Shown: positions 1 through 7,383, counted from the stretch's first letter. The stretch: DNA of 11,588 nt from Campylobacterota bacterium (GCA_009930355.1 RZYK01000049.1:1-11588), one strand, 5' to 3'. Numbers and translations: made by a program. The notes: generated by a model from the letters alone, not told the origin.

Positions 1-822
1 GGTAACCTTGCAGACATTGCCAAAAAGGTCAATCAAGAAACCAATGTTGATTTAATTGAAGATGTACATGAATTTAACGTCAAAAACACCAATACAAAAG
101 ACAAAGATAAGGCAATGCAACAAAGCCTTACCTATTTTTCTATTACCAATAACAAGCCTGCTTTTGCGATTGAGACCAGTAAAAACATTACGGACCTTTC
201 ACACAAAGTTTTTTACCAACTTAAAACCATTGAAAAATTTATGAAAGTTATGAATATAGAGTTTACACGCTCTTTTGAATTGAAGGAAGAGACGATTGAA
301 ACCCTTTTAAGCGATGTCGGTATGCTTGAAATTCCTCCAACAAAAATCATGCTTAATCTTTCAACGCTAAAGCCTTCTATCCGCTTTTTCCCAATCAATA
401 AAGAGGAGTTCCATTACCAAAGTGACAATCCTCTTGTTGCTGTCCTTAAAGATAAAGATACCTATAAAATTATGAACGGCAATATCCTCATTTCAACCCT
501 CAAAGCAGATATGATGGAATTTGACAACTCTTTAGAAGAGATCAGTCTGCTTTTAGATGGAGAAAAAACGCGTGCAAAAGTGGGCTCACTCATTTCTGCC
601 AACAAAAGCTTTGAAATTGCTCCTATTAAAGGATATCGTATTAACGTTATTGGTTATTCTAAAGAGGGCGTAGTGAGTGAAGAAGGTATTAAAATCGAAC
701 CTCATTCATTGATGAAATCGTATGCCATTGATAAAAATGAGACAATTTATATGGTGCATTTTTATAAAGATAAGAAATTTTGTGGCATGGTCAATATCCA
801 GTTTGTAGAACCTAAAAAATAG
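1..822 (+). CDS. csd4: Csd4/Pgp1-type peptidoglycan D,L-carboxypeptidase (M99), 5'-truncated
   Basis: The reading frame is open from the first base, so only the last 273 residues are seen; family members have roughly 430-465. Csd4 (Helicobacter pylori) and Pgp1 (Campylobacter jejuni) are periplasmic zinc carboxypeptidases that trim peptidoglycan tripeptides to dipeptides and so set helical cell shape. The stretch PAFAIETSKN (visible residues 53-62) resembles the end of the catalytic domain, and its Glu58 fits the catalytic glutamate. The following helix (VFYQLKTIEKF) and the long beta-rich tail match the extra C-terminal domains of this family, ending in FYKDKKFCGMVNIQFVE. The zinc ligands and signal peptide would lie upstream of the window. 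The next gene starts 10 nt after the stop, so the two are probably co-transcribed. Family assignment is from remembered sequence similarity. It is strong in the tail but could not be tested for the missing N-terminus. Confidence 0.85.
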   Translation, partial: GNLADIAKKVNQETNVDLIEDVHEFNVKNTNTKDKDKAMQQSLTYFSITNNKPAFAIETSKNITDLSHKVFYQLKTIEKFMKVMNIEFTRSFELKEETIETLLSDVGMLEIPPTKIMLNLSTLKPSIRFFPINKEEFHYQSDNPLVAVLKDKDTYKIMNGNILISTLKADMMEFDNSLEEISLLLDGEKTRAKVGSLISANKSFEIAPIKGYRINVIGYSKEGVVSEEGIKIEPHSLMKSYAIDKNETIYMVHFYKDKKFCGMVNIQFVEPKK

Positions 823-832
823 AAGGAAAAAC

Positions 833-2062
833 GTGCATACCTATATTGGAAGACAACCTATTTTCAATAGAAATGGTGAATGTCTTGCTTACGAACTTTT
901 ATACCGTTCGTGTGAAGGCAATAACTACGCTACTTTTAACGACAATGCCAAAGCTACCGCACGCGTTATTGTCAGTTTGATTCATACGATTGGATTTCCT
1001 TCTGTTATTGGTACTAAAAAAGGGTACATCAATCTTGATGAGTCCATGCTCTTTAGTGATGCTCTTCTTCTCCTGCCTAAAGAAAATTTTGGATTTGAAA
1101 TTTTAGAGTACACACACATAACTGAGCCTCTTATTGCACGAATTGCGGAACTGCATGCTCAAGGCTATACTTTTTCATTAGATAATTTTGACTGCACTGA
1201 AGCAATGTTTGAGACGTATGCACCTATATTCCCTTATATTGATATGATAAAAGTTGATATTCAAGCCAGTGGGCTTTGTAATTTACAAGATTCTCTTGCA
1301 AAACTTTCTTCGTATAACATTAATTTATTGGCTGAAAAAATTGAAACTCAAGAAGAATTTACAGCCTGTTTAGATCTTGATTTTCTTTTTTTTCAAGGCT
1401 ATTTTTTTGAAAAACCCATTATTTTAAGTGGGAAAAAAATTGAACCTAATACCATTAACGCTATTAATTTAATCAATTGTATTCAAGAAAATAATGATCC
1501 CAACTTTATTAGCCAAAAATTTGCAACTTGCCCTGATTTGGTCTACAATCTTCTGCGTCATGTTAATTCAGGGGCATACCCTTTTAAACAAAAAATAACC
1601 TCTATTAAACAAATGGTTACTCTCTTAGGTCCTCAAAAAATTCTCTCGTGGCTAGGACTTTTTTTGTATGGAGCACCTCATATGCGTCCTTTTGGTGGAG
1701 AAATATTTAATAACGCAAAATTTCGTGCCAAAGTCATGGAAGAGTTAGCCCTTATATGTCATAAGCCTGAATTTGCCAATAAGGCATTTTTAACGGGTAG
1801 CCTTTCATTAATTGATGCCTATTTAAATATTCCCATGCTGGAATTTTTAAATTATGCCCATTTAGACGATGAGATTAAAACAGCCCTTTTATTTCAAGAA
1901 GGCTTTTTAGGGGAACTTCTTAGCATTGCCACCGAAATGAATCATGTGATGAATACAGAAAAAACATTGAAATACCTTGAAAAAAAACGATGTTTTAACA
2001 TGGAAGATCTCTATGAAGCATGCCATAAAGCGCTTGTTTTTATTGAGGAAACCTCAAAATAA
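833..2062 (+). CDS. EAL-HDOD (YuxH-type) signalling protein with degenerate EAL domain
   Basis: 409 residues, starting at GTG 833 with AAGGA five bases upstream (823-827). The N-terminus (YIGRQPIFNRNGECLAYELL) is typical of YuxH-type proteins that join an EAL domain (about residues 1-200) to an HDOD domain (about 205-400). EAL domains normally hydrolyse c-di-GMP. Here the signature is ELL (21-23) and the usual DDFG metal site reads DNFD (117-120). Other conserved positions are kept: N in YINLDE, E in FEILEY, K in MIKVDI, E in LLAEKIE and Q in FQGYFF. Loss of the second aspartate suggests no phosphodiesterase activity, so a binding or protein-interaction role is more likely; that is inference. 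HDOD domains are HD-like regulatory modules without HD metal residues. No membrane segment or receiver domain is seen, so the protein should be cytoplasmic. It follows the csd4-type gene by 10 nt in an apparent operon. Confidence 0.9.
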   Translation: MHTYIGRQPIFNRNGECLAYELLYRSCEGNNYATFNDNAKATARVIVSLIHTIGFPSVIGTKKGYINLDESMLFSDALLLLPKENFGFEILEYTHITEPLIARIAELHAQGYTFSLDNFDCTEAMFETYAPIFPYIDMIKVDIQASGLCNLQDSLAKLSSYNINLLAEKIETQEEFTACLDLDFLFFQGYFFEKPIILSGKKIEPNTINAINLINCIQENNDPNFISQKFATCPDLVYNLLRHVNSGAYPFKQKITSIKQMVTLLGPQKILSWLGLFLYGAPHMRPFGGEIFNNAKFRAKVMEELALICHKPEFANKAFLTGSLSLIDAYLNIPMLEFLNYAHLDDEIKTALLFQEGFLGELLSIATEMNHVMNTEKTLKYLEKKRCFNMEDLYEACHKALVFIEETSK

Positions 2063-2064
2063 TC

Positions 2065-2076
2065 TTTACATGTAAA
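2065..2076. repeat. 12-bp palindrome TTTACATGTAAA (copy 1)
   Basis: A perfect palindrome starting two bases after the stop of the EAL-HDOD gene. The identical 12-mer starts three bases after the stop of the other EAL-domain gene (7384-7395). The 10-bp core TTACATGTAA also occurs at 8932-8941 and 10540-10549. Its function is unknown. It could be a protein-binding site, a methylation target or part of a transcript 3' end. Confidence 0.6.
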
Positions 2077-2119
2077 AAGACTGCATAGTGTTGCGTAGTC
2101 TTAAAAGCGTTGCTTTAAA
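2077..2119 (-). terminator. Tandem hairpins ending the minus-strand transporter operon
   Basis: On the minus strand two inverted repeats follow the permease gene. The first is AAAGC-AAC-GCTTT (about 2105-2118). The second is AAGACT...AGTCTT (2077-2082 with 2097-2102), with inner GCA/TGC pairing across a small bulge. The second arm runs into five T's before the palindrome at 2065, as expected of an intrinsic terminator. Both stems are short and AT-rich, so strength is uncertain. The 2097-2102 hairpin could also form in transcripts from the plus-strand EAL-HDOD gene, but no T-run follows it in that direction. Confidence 0.45.
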
Positions 2120-2148
2120 GATACCTCAAGCGTTTGGTAAGACTCTAT

Positions 2149-3063
2149 TTATAAAAAGGGTGTAATAAATAAAAGTGTTGCCATACAAGCAAGTGTCTGC
2201 AATGTAATAATAGAGGCCATTAAAGAGATATCGCCCCCTAACTCTCTGGCTAAAATATACGATGAAACAGCCGTTGGCATTGCACCAAATAACACTGCAA
2301 TACTTAAAGTCATGCCACTAAGACCAAAAAGAATTCCAATACCATAAGACAATAAAGGGAACAGAAGCAATTTAGCAACACTTGAGACCACCAACTCTTT
2401 TTTAGCAGCTTTAAGATACCGAAGTTCTAAACCAACACCCACCGATAAAAGACCAATAGGAAGTGCTGCATTACTTAATAATGAGAGTGTTTTTAGGGTA
2501 AAAAGTGGCAATACCCATCCACTAAGATTAATCAAAATCCCTATGAAACATGCCCCAATGAGTGGATTTTTAGTAATGGTTTTTAAAAAAGCAAGAAAAG
2601 AAAAGTGACCGCTGCGTGTATAAAAAGCAAAAATACTAATACACAAAATGTTAATAAAAGGAATCGCAAACGCCATCACAATAGCGGCTAAAACCAACCC
2701 CTCATCGCCGTACGCAGTATCGACAAACGCCAAAAAAACATACGAATTAAAACGAATGCCCCCTTGCACAATAGAAGTAAATGCTTTGCGTTCAAAATGC
2801 AATAAACTATTGAGCAAAATCAACACACACAAAACACTCATAATTGCAAGAAGGGTTGTTAAAACAAGATCAGCCGTATAGGCTAAGTCCAATTTTGCCA
2901 AAGAGAGTTTATACACCAAAAGAGATGGCATCAAAACATAATAGGTAAATCGATCGGCAAGTGGCCAAAAATCAGTAGAGGGAAATTTCATATGCCTAAA
3001 CATATACCCCGTCGCAACAATTAAGCAAATAGGAAGCAATGAATTAAGCACGTACGTCATCAT
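2149..3063 (-). CDS. AEC-family (auxin efflux carrier-like) permease
   Basis: 304 residues, very hydrophobic, with about ten predicted membrane segments spread over the whole length, as in AEC (Mem_trans) carriers. The layout is typical: an N-terminal five-helix bundle beginning LNSLLPICLIVATGYMF, a central loop, then a second bundle containing NPLIGACFIGILINLSG, LLSNAALPIGLLSVGVGL and GAMPTAVSSYILA, with the family's helix-breaking prolines. Bacterial members are proposed to export or exchange small organic acids such as malate or malonate, but the substrate cannot be read from sequence. The ATG directly abuts the TAA of the yciH-like gene, with AAGG five bases before it, so translation is probably coupled. 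A second ATG follows at once (3060-3058) and could be the true start. It is the last gene of the minus-strand operon. Confidence 0.85.
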   Translation of the reverse strand: MMTYVLNSLLPICLIVATGYMFRHMKFPSTDFWPLADRFTYYVLMPSLLVYKLSLAKLDLAYTADLVLTTLLAIMSVLCVLILLNSLLHFERKAFTSIVQGGIRFNSYVFLAFVDTAYGDEGLVLAAIVMAFAIPFINILCISIFAFYTRSGHFSFLAFLKTITKNPLIGACFIGILINLSGWVLPLFTLKTLSLLSNAALPIGLLSVGVGLELRYLKAAKKELVVSSVAKLLLFPLLSYGIGILFGLSGMTLSIAVLFGAMPTAVSSYILARELGGDISLMASIITLQTLACMATLLFITPFL

Positions 3064-3423
3064 TTAAGCCTTAAAACGAAATCCCTCACCTTGTAGAATA
3101 GGTTTAAGTTTTTCACGGCATTCACCTTGAAACTCTAACCACTCTTCTTTACATGTACCGCCACTGCCCAATTTTTTCTTAAGCAAAGAACAGAGTTTTA
3201 AAAGCACTTCTTTTTCAAGAAAAAAAGGACCGACAATCGAAACAGGTTTTCCCTGTCGTTTTTCCATTTTAAGCACCAAAAGATGCTTTGCAGGCACTTT
3301 TATCTCAAGAGGCGAAGAAGAGGTTTTTTCCTCTTCTAACTGCCAAGCGCTATCGTTGTCTAAAGCACTTCCTAGCGTAAACGGAGCATTTTTAGCGGCC
3401 ATACGTCTCTCTAAAAGCTTCAT
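3064..3423 (-). CDS. yciH: SUI1/YciH-family (eIF1-like) translation factor
   Basis: 119 residues. The C-terminal two-thirds (about 47-119) matches the SUI1 fold of eIF1 and bacterial YciH: a basic strand (LKMEKRQGKPVSIVG), a helix rich in Leu/Lys (LLKLCSLLKKKLGSGGT), then LEFQGECREKLKPILQGEGF. SUI1 proteins bind the small ribosomal subunit near the P site. Eukaryotic eIF1 checks start codons, and bacterial YciH is thought to affect initiation fidelity. The N-terminal 45 residues are low in conservation. Two starts are possible. ATG 3423 has AAAGG five bases upstream and overlaps the ABC-F gene by 32 nt. ATG 3402 (MAAKNAP) has only a weak GAGAG and overlaps by 11 nt. I kept the first for its ribosome binding site. 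Either way, overlap with the gene before and direct abutment with the gene after imply coupled translation. Confidence 0.85.
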   Translation of the reverse strand: MKLLERRMAAKNAPFTLGSALDNDSAWQLEEEKTSSSPLEIKVPAKHLLVLKMEKRQGKPVSIVGPFFLEKEVLLKLCSLLKKKLGSGGTCKEEWLEFQGECREKLKPILQGEGFRFKA

Positions 3424-4987
3424 AATCGCCTTTAAAATCTGTCATTGTGCCATCAGGATGTAACTCGATAATGCGATTAGCAAAGGCATCAATCAGTTCT
3501 CTATCGTGGGTCACACAAATCACATTGCCTGAAAACTTAAACAATCCCTCACCTAAAGCAATAATCGCTTCCAAATCAAGATGGTTATTCGGCTCATCAA
3601 GAACTAAAAAGTTTCCTTTTTCCAACATCATTTTCGAAAGCCCAATACGGTGTTTTTCCCCACCACTAAGCTGACTGACACTTTTTTTCTGCTCTTCTCC
3701 AGAAAAAAGCATACGCCCTAAACATTTTCGAATTTCATCCAAATCTTTCTTTGCATCATACTGCTGTAACCATTCAAAAAGTTGTAAATCACCCGTAATC
3801 ATATCTGTGGTATTTTGAGGAAAATAGCTAGGAATAATCGTCGCCCCCCACTTTACACTGCCCGCATCTTTTTCCAACTGCTCCATCAAAATATTACACA
3901 GCGTTGTCTTACCTACACCGTTATGACCAATTAAAGCAATTTTATCGCCTTTTTCAACTTTGAAACTGATATTATGCAGCACCTTCTGATCGCCATAGCT
4001 CTTCTCAATGCCTTCAACATCTAGCACTTCATTGCCAATGTCACGTCCTGCACGAAACACAATACTCGGATCTCGTCTGGAAGAAGTTTGAATATCCGCA
4101 ATATCGAGTTTTTCAAGACGTTTTTGACGAGAGGTTGCCTGTTTGGCTTTAGAAGCATTGGCAGAGAAACGACGCACAAACGCTTCAAGTTCTTCTTTCT
4201 CTTTAAGCTTTTTATCTCTGTCCATCTCTTGTTGCTTAGCAATGAGATTTGCTGCTAAATACCACTCATCATAGTTGCCTGTAAATTCACGAATCTTTTT
4301 AAAATCCACATCCAAAATATTGGTCACAACCGCATTTAAAAAGTGTCTATCGTGGGAGATAACCACCATGGTTCCTTCATGGCGAATGAGTTGCTCTTCT
4401 AACCATGAAATCGCTTCCAAATCGAGGTTGTTCGTTGGCTCATCCAAAAAGAGAACATCAGGTTTTGGGTAAAGCACTTGCGCTAGCAAAATTTTAAACT
4501 TATCACCACCGGTTAGTTCACTCATCAAACTCTCATGCATGGAAACAGGAAAGCCTAAAGAGGCAAGAATTTTTTCAATATTTACATCCACTTCGTACGT
4601 TGGGTCTTCTTCTGCACAAATAATCTCTAATTCCGCCAAACGGTCATTGACTTTTTCATCATTAAAATCACCCGTAACATACAAGTGCTCTTTTTCTTTA
4701 ATCGCGTCATACAAACGCTTATTGCCATACATAACGGCATCTTTTAACGTGTAATCCTCAAAAGCGTACTGATTTTGTCCTAAAACGCCCACACGTAAGC
4801 CATTTTCAATCGAAATATTGCCACTGGTTGGCTCTATCTGACGGGATAAAATCTTTAAAAACGTTGTCTTTCCAGCACCATTTGCGCCAATGAGACCATA
4901 ACGCTTCCCTTTATCCAATTTTAAATTGATATTTTCAAACAATAATTGATGCGAAAAACGCATCGTCAAGTTATTCACTTCAACCAT
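3392..4987 (-). CDS. ybiT: ABC-F family ATPase, YbiT-like
   Basis: 531 residues from ATG 4987, against about 530 for Escherichia coli YbiT. ABC-F proteins are soluble twin ATPases that act on the ribosome E site, not transporters. NBD1 has Walker A GANGAGKT (34-41), an atypical signature ELTGGD and Walker B VLFLDEPTNNLD. A charged linker (DRDKKLKEKEELEAFVRRFS, then ANASKAKQATSRQKRLEKL) corresponds to the P-site tRNA interaction motif. NBD2 has Walker A GHNGVGKT, signature QLSGGE and Walker B FLVLDEPNNHLD, where Asn replaces the usual Thr. A TTG-initiated extension to 5011 is possible, but ATG 4987 has an AGAGAG-type site and puts the family's N-terminus (MVEVNNLTMRF) at the start. First gene of the operon, preceded by a TATAAT box. 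A resistance role is not indicated, because YbiT-type members are general ribosome factors. Confidence 0.92.
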   Translation of the reverse strand: MVEVNNLTMRFSHQLLFENINLKLDKGKRYGLIGANGAGKTTFLKILSRQIEPTSGNISIENGLRVGVLGQNQYAFEDYTLKDAVMYGNKRLYDAIKEKEHLYVTGDFNDEKVNDRLAELEIICAEEDPTYEVDVNIEKILASLGFPVSMHESLMSELTGGDKFKILLAQVLYPKPDVLFLDEPTNNLDLEAISWLEEQLIRHEGTMVVISHDRHFLNAVVTNILDVDFKKIREFTGNYDEWYLAANLIAKQQEMDRDKKLKEKEELEAFVRRFSANASKAKQATSRQKRLEKLDIADIQTSSRRDPSIVFRAGRDIGNEVLDVEGIEKSYGDQKVLHNISFKVEKGDKIALIGHNGVGKTTLCNILMEQLEKDAGSVKWGATIIPSYFPQNTTDMITGDLQLFEWLQQYDAKKDLDEIRKCLGRMLFSGEEQKKSVSQLSGGEKHRIGLSKMMLEKGNFLVLDEPNNHLDLEAIIALGEGLFKFSGNVICVTHDRELIDAFANRIIELHPDGTMTDFKGDYEAFRETYGR

Positions 4988-5013
4988 AAACTCTCTCTTT
5001 AGTTTTTTCAAAG

Positions 5014-5019
5014 ATTATA
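5014..5019 (-). promoter_or_regulatory. Promoter -10 box of the ybiT-yciH-permease operon
   Basis: On the minus strand this reads TATAAT, preceded by TTGGC, and lies 26 bases upstream of ATG 4987. No good -35 hexamer is present at the usual distance, which is normal for campylobacterotal housekeeping promoters. Predicted transcription starts near 5007, giving a leader of about 20 nt that carries the AGAGAG ribosome binding site. Confidence 0.55.
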
Positions 5020-5082
5020 GCCAATAGGTGCTTTTATAAGCCTTGCATTCTCATATAATTCATCTTTTTTTTAGTCAAAAAA

Positions 5083-7380
5083 ATGCTACAATGCTCATGG
5101 AAACCTTTTTATCTAAAGGAGATTCGTGGCAATTATAAAAAAAATATTTGGTTTATTTTTTACGTTTTATTATTTATTGCTACGGTATTGTTTTCTATCT
5201 TATGTTATGGAACATGGAATAATTCCTACACAAAACATCAAACTTCTCAAGAGAACATCGTTGAACTGATTGCAAATACAACACATTCACTCTTTAACAC
5301 CTATGAACGTTTGACTGATATTTTAGGTAAAGCTCTGTTGGAAAATAATTTACATAATATTCACGTGCACGTAGAACCCCTGATTCAAAATCCTGAAATG
5401 GTAGCCTTAGGGATTACAACTCCCGAAGGTGATTTTATCTATGCTACATCCGATAAAGATCCAACCAACATTCCTAATCTTCTCAAACTACCTGAGACAC
5501 ATGACTCCTTTATACAAGCACTCTCTTCTGAAGGTATGGTTTTTGGACGTACCTACTTTTCACCTCCCCTACAAAAATGGGGAATGCCTATTCGAAAAAC
5601 TATTCGTAACGAAGCAGGTGATCCACAATTTGTCATTACAACTGTACTGAAACATACCAGTACATTTGATGCGCTCTTTAACACTTTAAAGCACAGACAC
5701 TATCTTAATCTCTCAATTATTCGAGACCACGATCTGTATTATCAGTACCATTCCAATGGTCATCAAGATTATGAAAAAGTCTATAATGCGCCGTTTTCCA
5801 GTCAAACCATGGAAAAACTCTTTACCTCTATTTTTGATACCTATTCGCTAACACCCAAAGAGCTTAAAGAAAATGAACTGCTCGTATCTTTTTTATATCA
5901 CCAAGGGAAAGAAGGGTATTATCTTGCTTCTCTTAAATACAACCATACGTATCATCTTTGGATATTTTCTCAAACACCTCTAAGCGTTATTATCAAAGAT
6001 TTCATGCAAAAAACTATCATCTATTTGTTGATTTTTCTCAGTATAGGAAGCATCTTTTTTTACCTTTTTCGTATCATCGCAAAAGCAGAAGAAGAGCGTC
6101 GAAATGAGCTTCTTGAGCAAGCCACACACGATCAACTCACCTTTCTTCCTAATCGTTATTACCTCAACCAATATATTCATCAATGGATTTATAAAGATGC
6201 GCCCCCTTTTAGTATTATTTATGTCGATATGGATCACTTTAAAACGGTGAACGATATCTTTGGTCACCATTATGGTGATTATGTGTTAATGCAAATTGCG
6301 AAACGTCTCAATGCCATTATGCCCGAGGATTCACTGACAATCCGATATGGTGGAGATGAATTTGTTCTCATCGTATCACTAATTCATCGTAACGAGCTCT
6401 TAGCGTTTGCTTCTAAGCTGATTGACGCCCTCTCAGAGCCATATGTTATTAATCAACTTCACTTTAACCTAGGTGCGAGTGTGGGTATAGCGTGTTATCC
6501 TGAACATGGTCACAACCTTGATATGCTGCTTCGTGCTTCCGATATAGCCATGTATGAATCAAAAAAAATTAAGAACAGTGCTCATATCTTTGTAAGTGAA
6601 ATGCAAGAGGGATTTTTAAAGAATGTGACGATTGAGCAAGAGTTACGAAAAGCAATGAACAACCATGAACTCTTTATGGTTTACCAACCTCAAATTAATG
6701 ATGAAGGTTATTTTTACGGTGCAGAAGCACTGATACGATGGAACAGTCCCACCCTAGGAAATGTCCCTCCTAATCATTTTATCCCTTTAGCGGAAGCCTC
6801 AGGGCTTATGCCAAAAATCGGACGATTGATTATTGAAATGGTGTGTGAGGATGTTAATGAGATACACCACAAACTCCAACGCCCCTTTCATGTTTCAATT
6901 AACATCTCTGTTCGCCAATTTATGGATCCTCGATTTTTAGAGCACATGTTGAATGTTTTTGAAAAGACACAAACACAGTACTTGCATATTACGCTTGAAG
7001 TAACAGAAAACCTTTTTATCGAAGATTTGCAGTACATATTGCCACTTTTACATAAAATAAGGGCTATGGGTATTGAGATTTCTATGGATGATTTTGGTAC
7101 AGGCTACTCTTCTTTAAGTATGTTACGCCAATTACCGATTAATGAACTCAAAATTGATAAAAGCTTTGTGGATGCCATTGCATACGATATAACCTCTGCT
7201 AAAATGGTTCAAAATATTATTACCATTGGCAAAAATCTTAACATGCATGTTTTAGCAGAAGGGGTTGAAACAAAAGAGCAAAAAGAGATTCTTAGTACCT
7301 TTGGATGTGATCGTTTTCAAGGATACTATTTTTCAAAACCTCTTTTAAAAGAAGATCTTTTACATTTTCTTCAATCATAA
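5083..7380 (+). CDS. Membrane-anchored GGDEF-EAL c-di-GMP enzyme; start uncertain (possible A8 frameshift)
   Basis: 765 codons as an uninterrupted frame. Order: helix 1 (about 22-42), an extracytoplasmic sensor region of about 265 residues that looks Cache/CHASE-like, helix 2 (about 311-331), GGDEF domain (about 345-500) and EAL domain (about 520-765). The cyclase site is RYGGDEF (GGDEF at 423-427), apparently active. The inhibitory RxxD I-site is not present at its usual place (PEDS). The EAL site is complete: EALIR (548), SINIS, LEVTEN, DDFGTG (669), LKIDKSF, LAEGVE and FQGYYF. The protein may therefore both make and degrade c-di-GMP, with direction set by the sensor; that is inference. ATG 5083 has no ribosome binding site and overlaps a promoter. 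The likelier start is GTG 5126, linked to this frame only by slippage at the A8 tract. Located between the divergent operon and the glucan synthase gene. Confidence 0.9.
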   Translation: MLQCSWKPFYLKEIRGNYKKNIWFIFYVLLFIATVLFSILCYGTWNNSYTKHQTSQENIVELIANTTHSLFNTYERLTDILGKALLENNLHNIHVHVEPLIQNPEMVALGITTPEGDFIYATSDKDPTNIPNLLKLPETHDSFIQALSSEGMVFGRTYFSPPLQKWGMPIRKTIRNEAGDPQFVITTVLKHTSTFDALFNTLKHRHYLNLSIIRDHDLYYQYHSNGHQDYEKVYNAPFSSQTMEKLFTSIFDTYSLTPKELKENELLVSFLYHQGKEGYYLASLKYNHTYHLWIFSQTPLSVIIKDFMQKTIIYLLIFLSIGSIFFYLFRIIAKAEEERRNELLEQATHDQLTFLPNRYYLNQYIHQWIYKDAPPFSIIYVDMDHFKTVNDIFGHHYGDYVLMQIAKRLNAIMPEDSLTIRYGGDEFVLIVSLIHRNELLAFASKLIDALSEPYVINQLHFNLGASVGIACYPEHGHNLDMLLRASDIAMYESKKIKNSAHIFVSEMQEGFLKNVTIEQELRKAMNNHELFMVYQPQINDEGYFYGAEALIRWNSPTLGNVPPNHFIPLAEASGLMPKIGRLIIEMVCEDVNEIHHKLQRPFHVSINISVRQFMDPRFLEHMLNVFEKTQTQYLHITLEVTENLFIEDLQYILPLLHKIRAMGIEISMDDFGTGYSSLSMLRQLPINELKIDKSFVDAIAYDITSAKMVQNIITIGKNLNMHVLAEGVETKEQKEILSTFGCDRFQGYYFSKPLLKEDLLHFLQS
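5087..5092 (+). promoter_or_regulatory. Extended -10 promoter of the GGDEF-EAL gene
   Basis: TGCTACAAT (5084-5092) is an extended -10 element, with a T8 run (5065-5072) lying where a -35 would be. The predicted start near 5099 gives a 27-nt leader to GTG 5126. If this promoter is used, ATG 5083 is not even transcribed. An alternative plus-strand TATAAT at 5054-5059 would start near 5066 and would include that ATG. Confidence 0.45.
5115..5128 (+). promoter_or_regulatory. Strong ribosome binding site with GTG start, out of frame with the GGDEF-EAL ORF
   Basis: AAAGGAGA (5115-5122) precedes GTG 5126 with a four-base gap after GGAG. This is the best ribosome binding site in the region, while ATG 5083 has none. 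From this GTG the frame reads VAIIKKIFGLFF and stops at TGA 5267-5269 after 47 codons. The long GGDEF-EAL frame is -1 relative to it. Confidence 0.6.
5137..5144 (+). other. A8 slippery tract, candidate frameshift or phase-variation site
   Basis: Eight consecutive A's. In the GTG 5126 frame the codons read ATA-AAA-AAA, so the heptamer A-AAA-AAA is in the zero frame, the classic geometry for -1 ribosomal slippage. A -1 shift, or one extra A in DNA or mRNA, joins the GTG start to the long frame and gives VAIIKKNIWFIFYVLL, a short basic head followed directly by the membrane helix. Confidence 0.55.
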
Positions 7381-7383
7381 ACT

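Noticed and set aside
3392..4987. ABC-F gene as an antibiotic resistance determinant
   Set aside because: Length, linker and signatures match the YbiT type, a general ribosome factor. The long resistance-type tether is not evident, and the operon context is housekeeping.
4988..5011. TTG-initiated extension of the ABC-F protein
   Set aside because: It adds a lysine-rich head absent from the family, whereas ATG 4987 has a ribosome binding site and gives the usual length.
5091..5138. Short frame from ATG 5091 (15 codons) as a leader peptide before the GGDEF-EAL gene
   Set aside because: It has no ribosome binding site, its ATG overlaps the proposed -10 element, and no attenuator hairpin is visible.
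5980..6270. 96-codon minus-strand frame in the GGDEF-EAL gene
   Set aside because: It is a shadow of the second membrane helix and the start of the GGDEF domain, with no sign of independent expression.
7241..7260. AACATGCATGTT palindrome near the end of the GGDEF-EAL gene
   Set aside because: A single occurrence within codons for a conserved EAL region, with no sign of regulatory placement.
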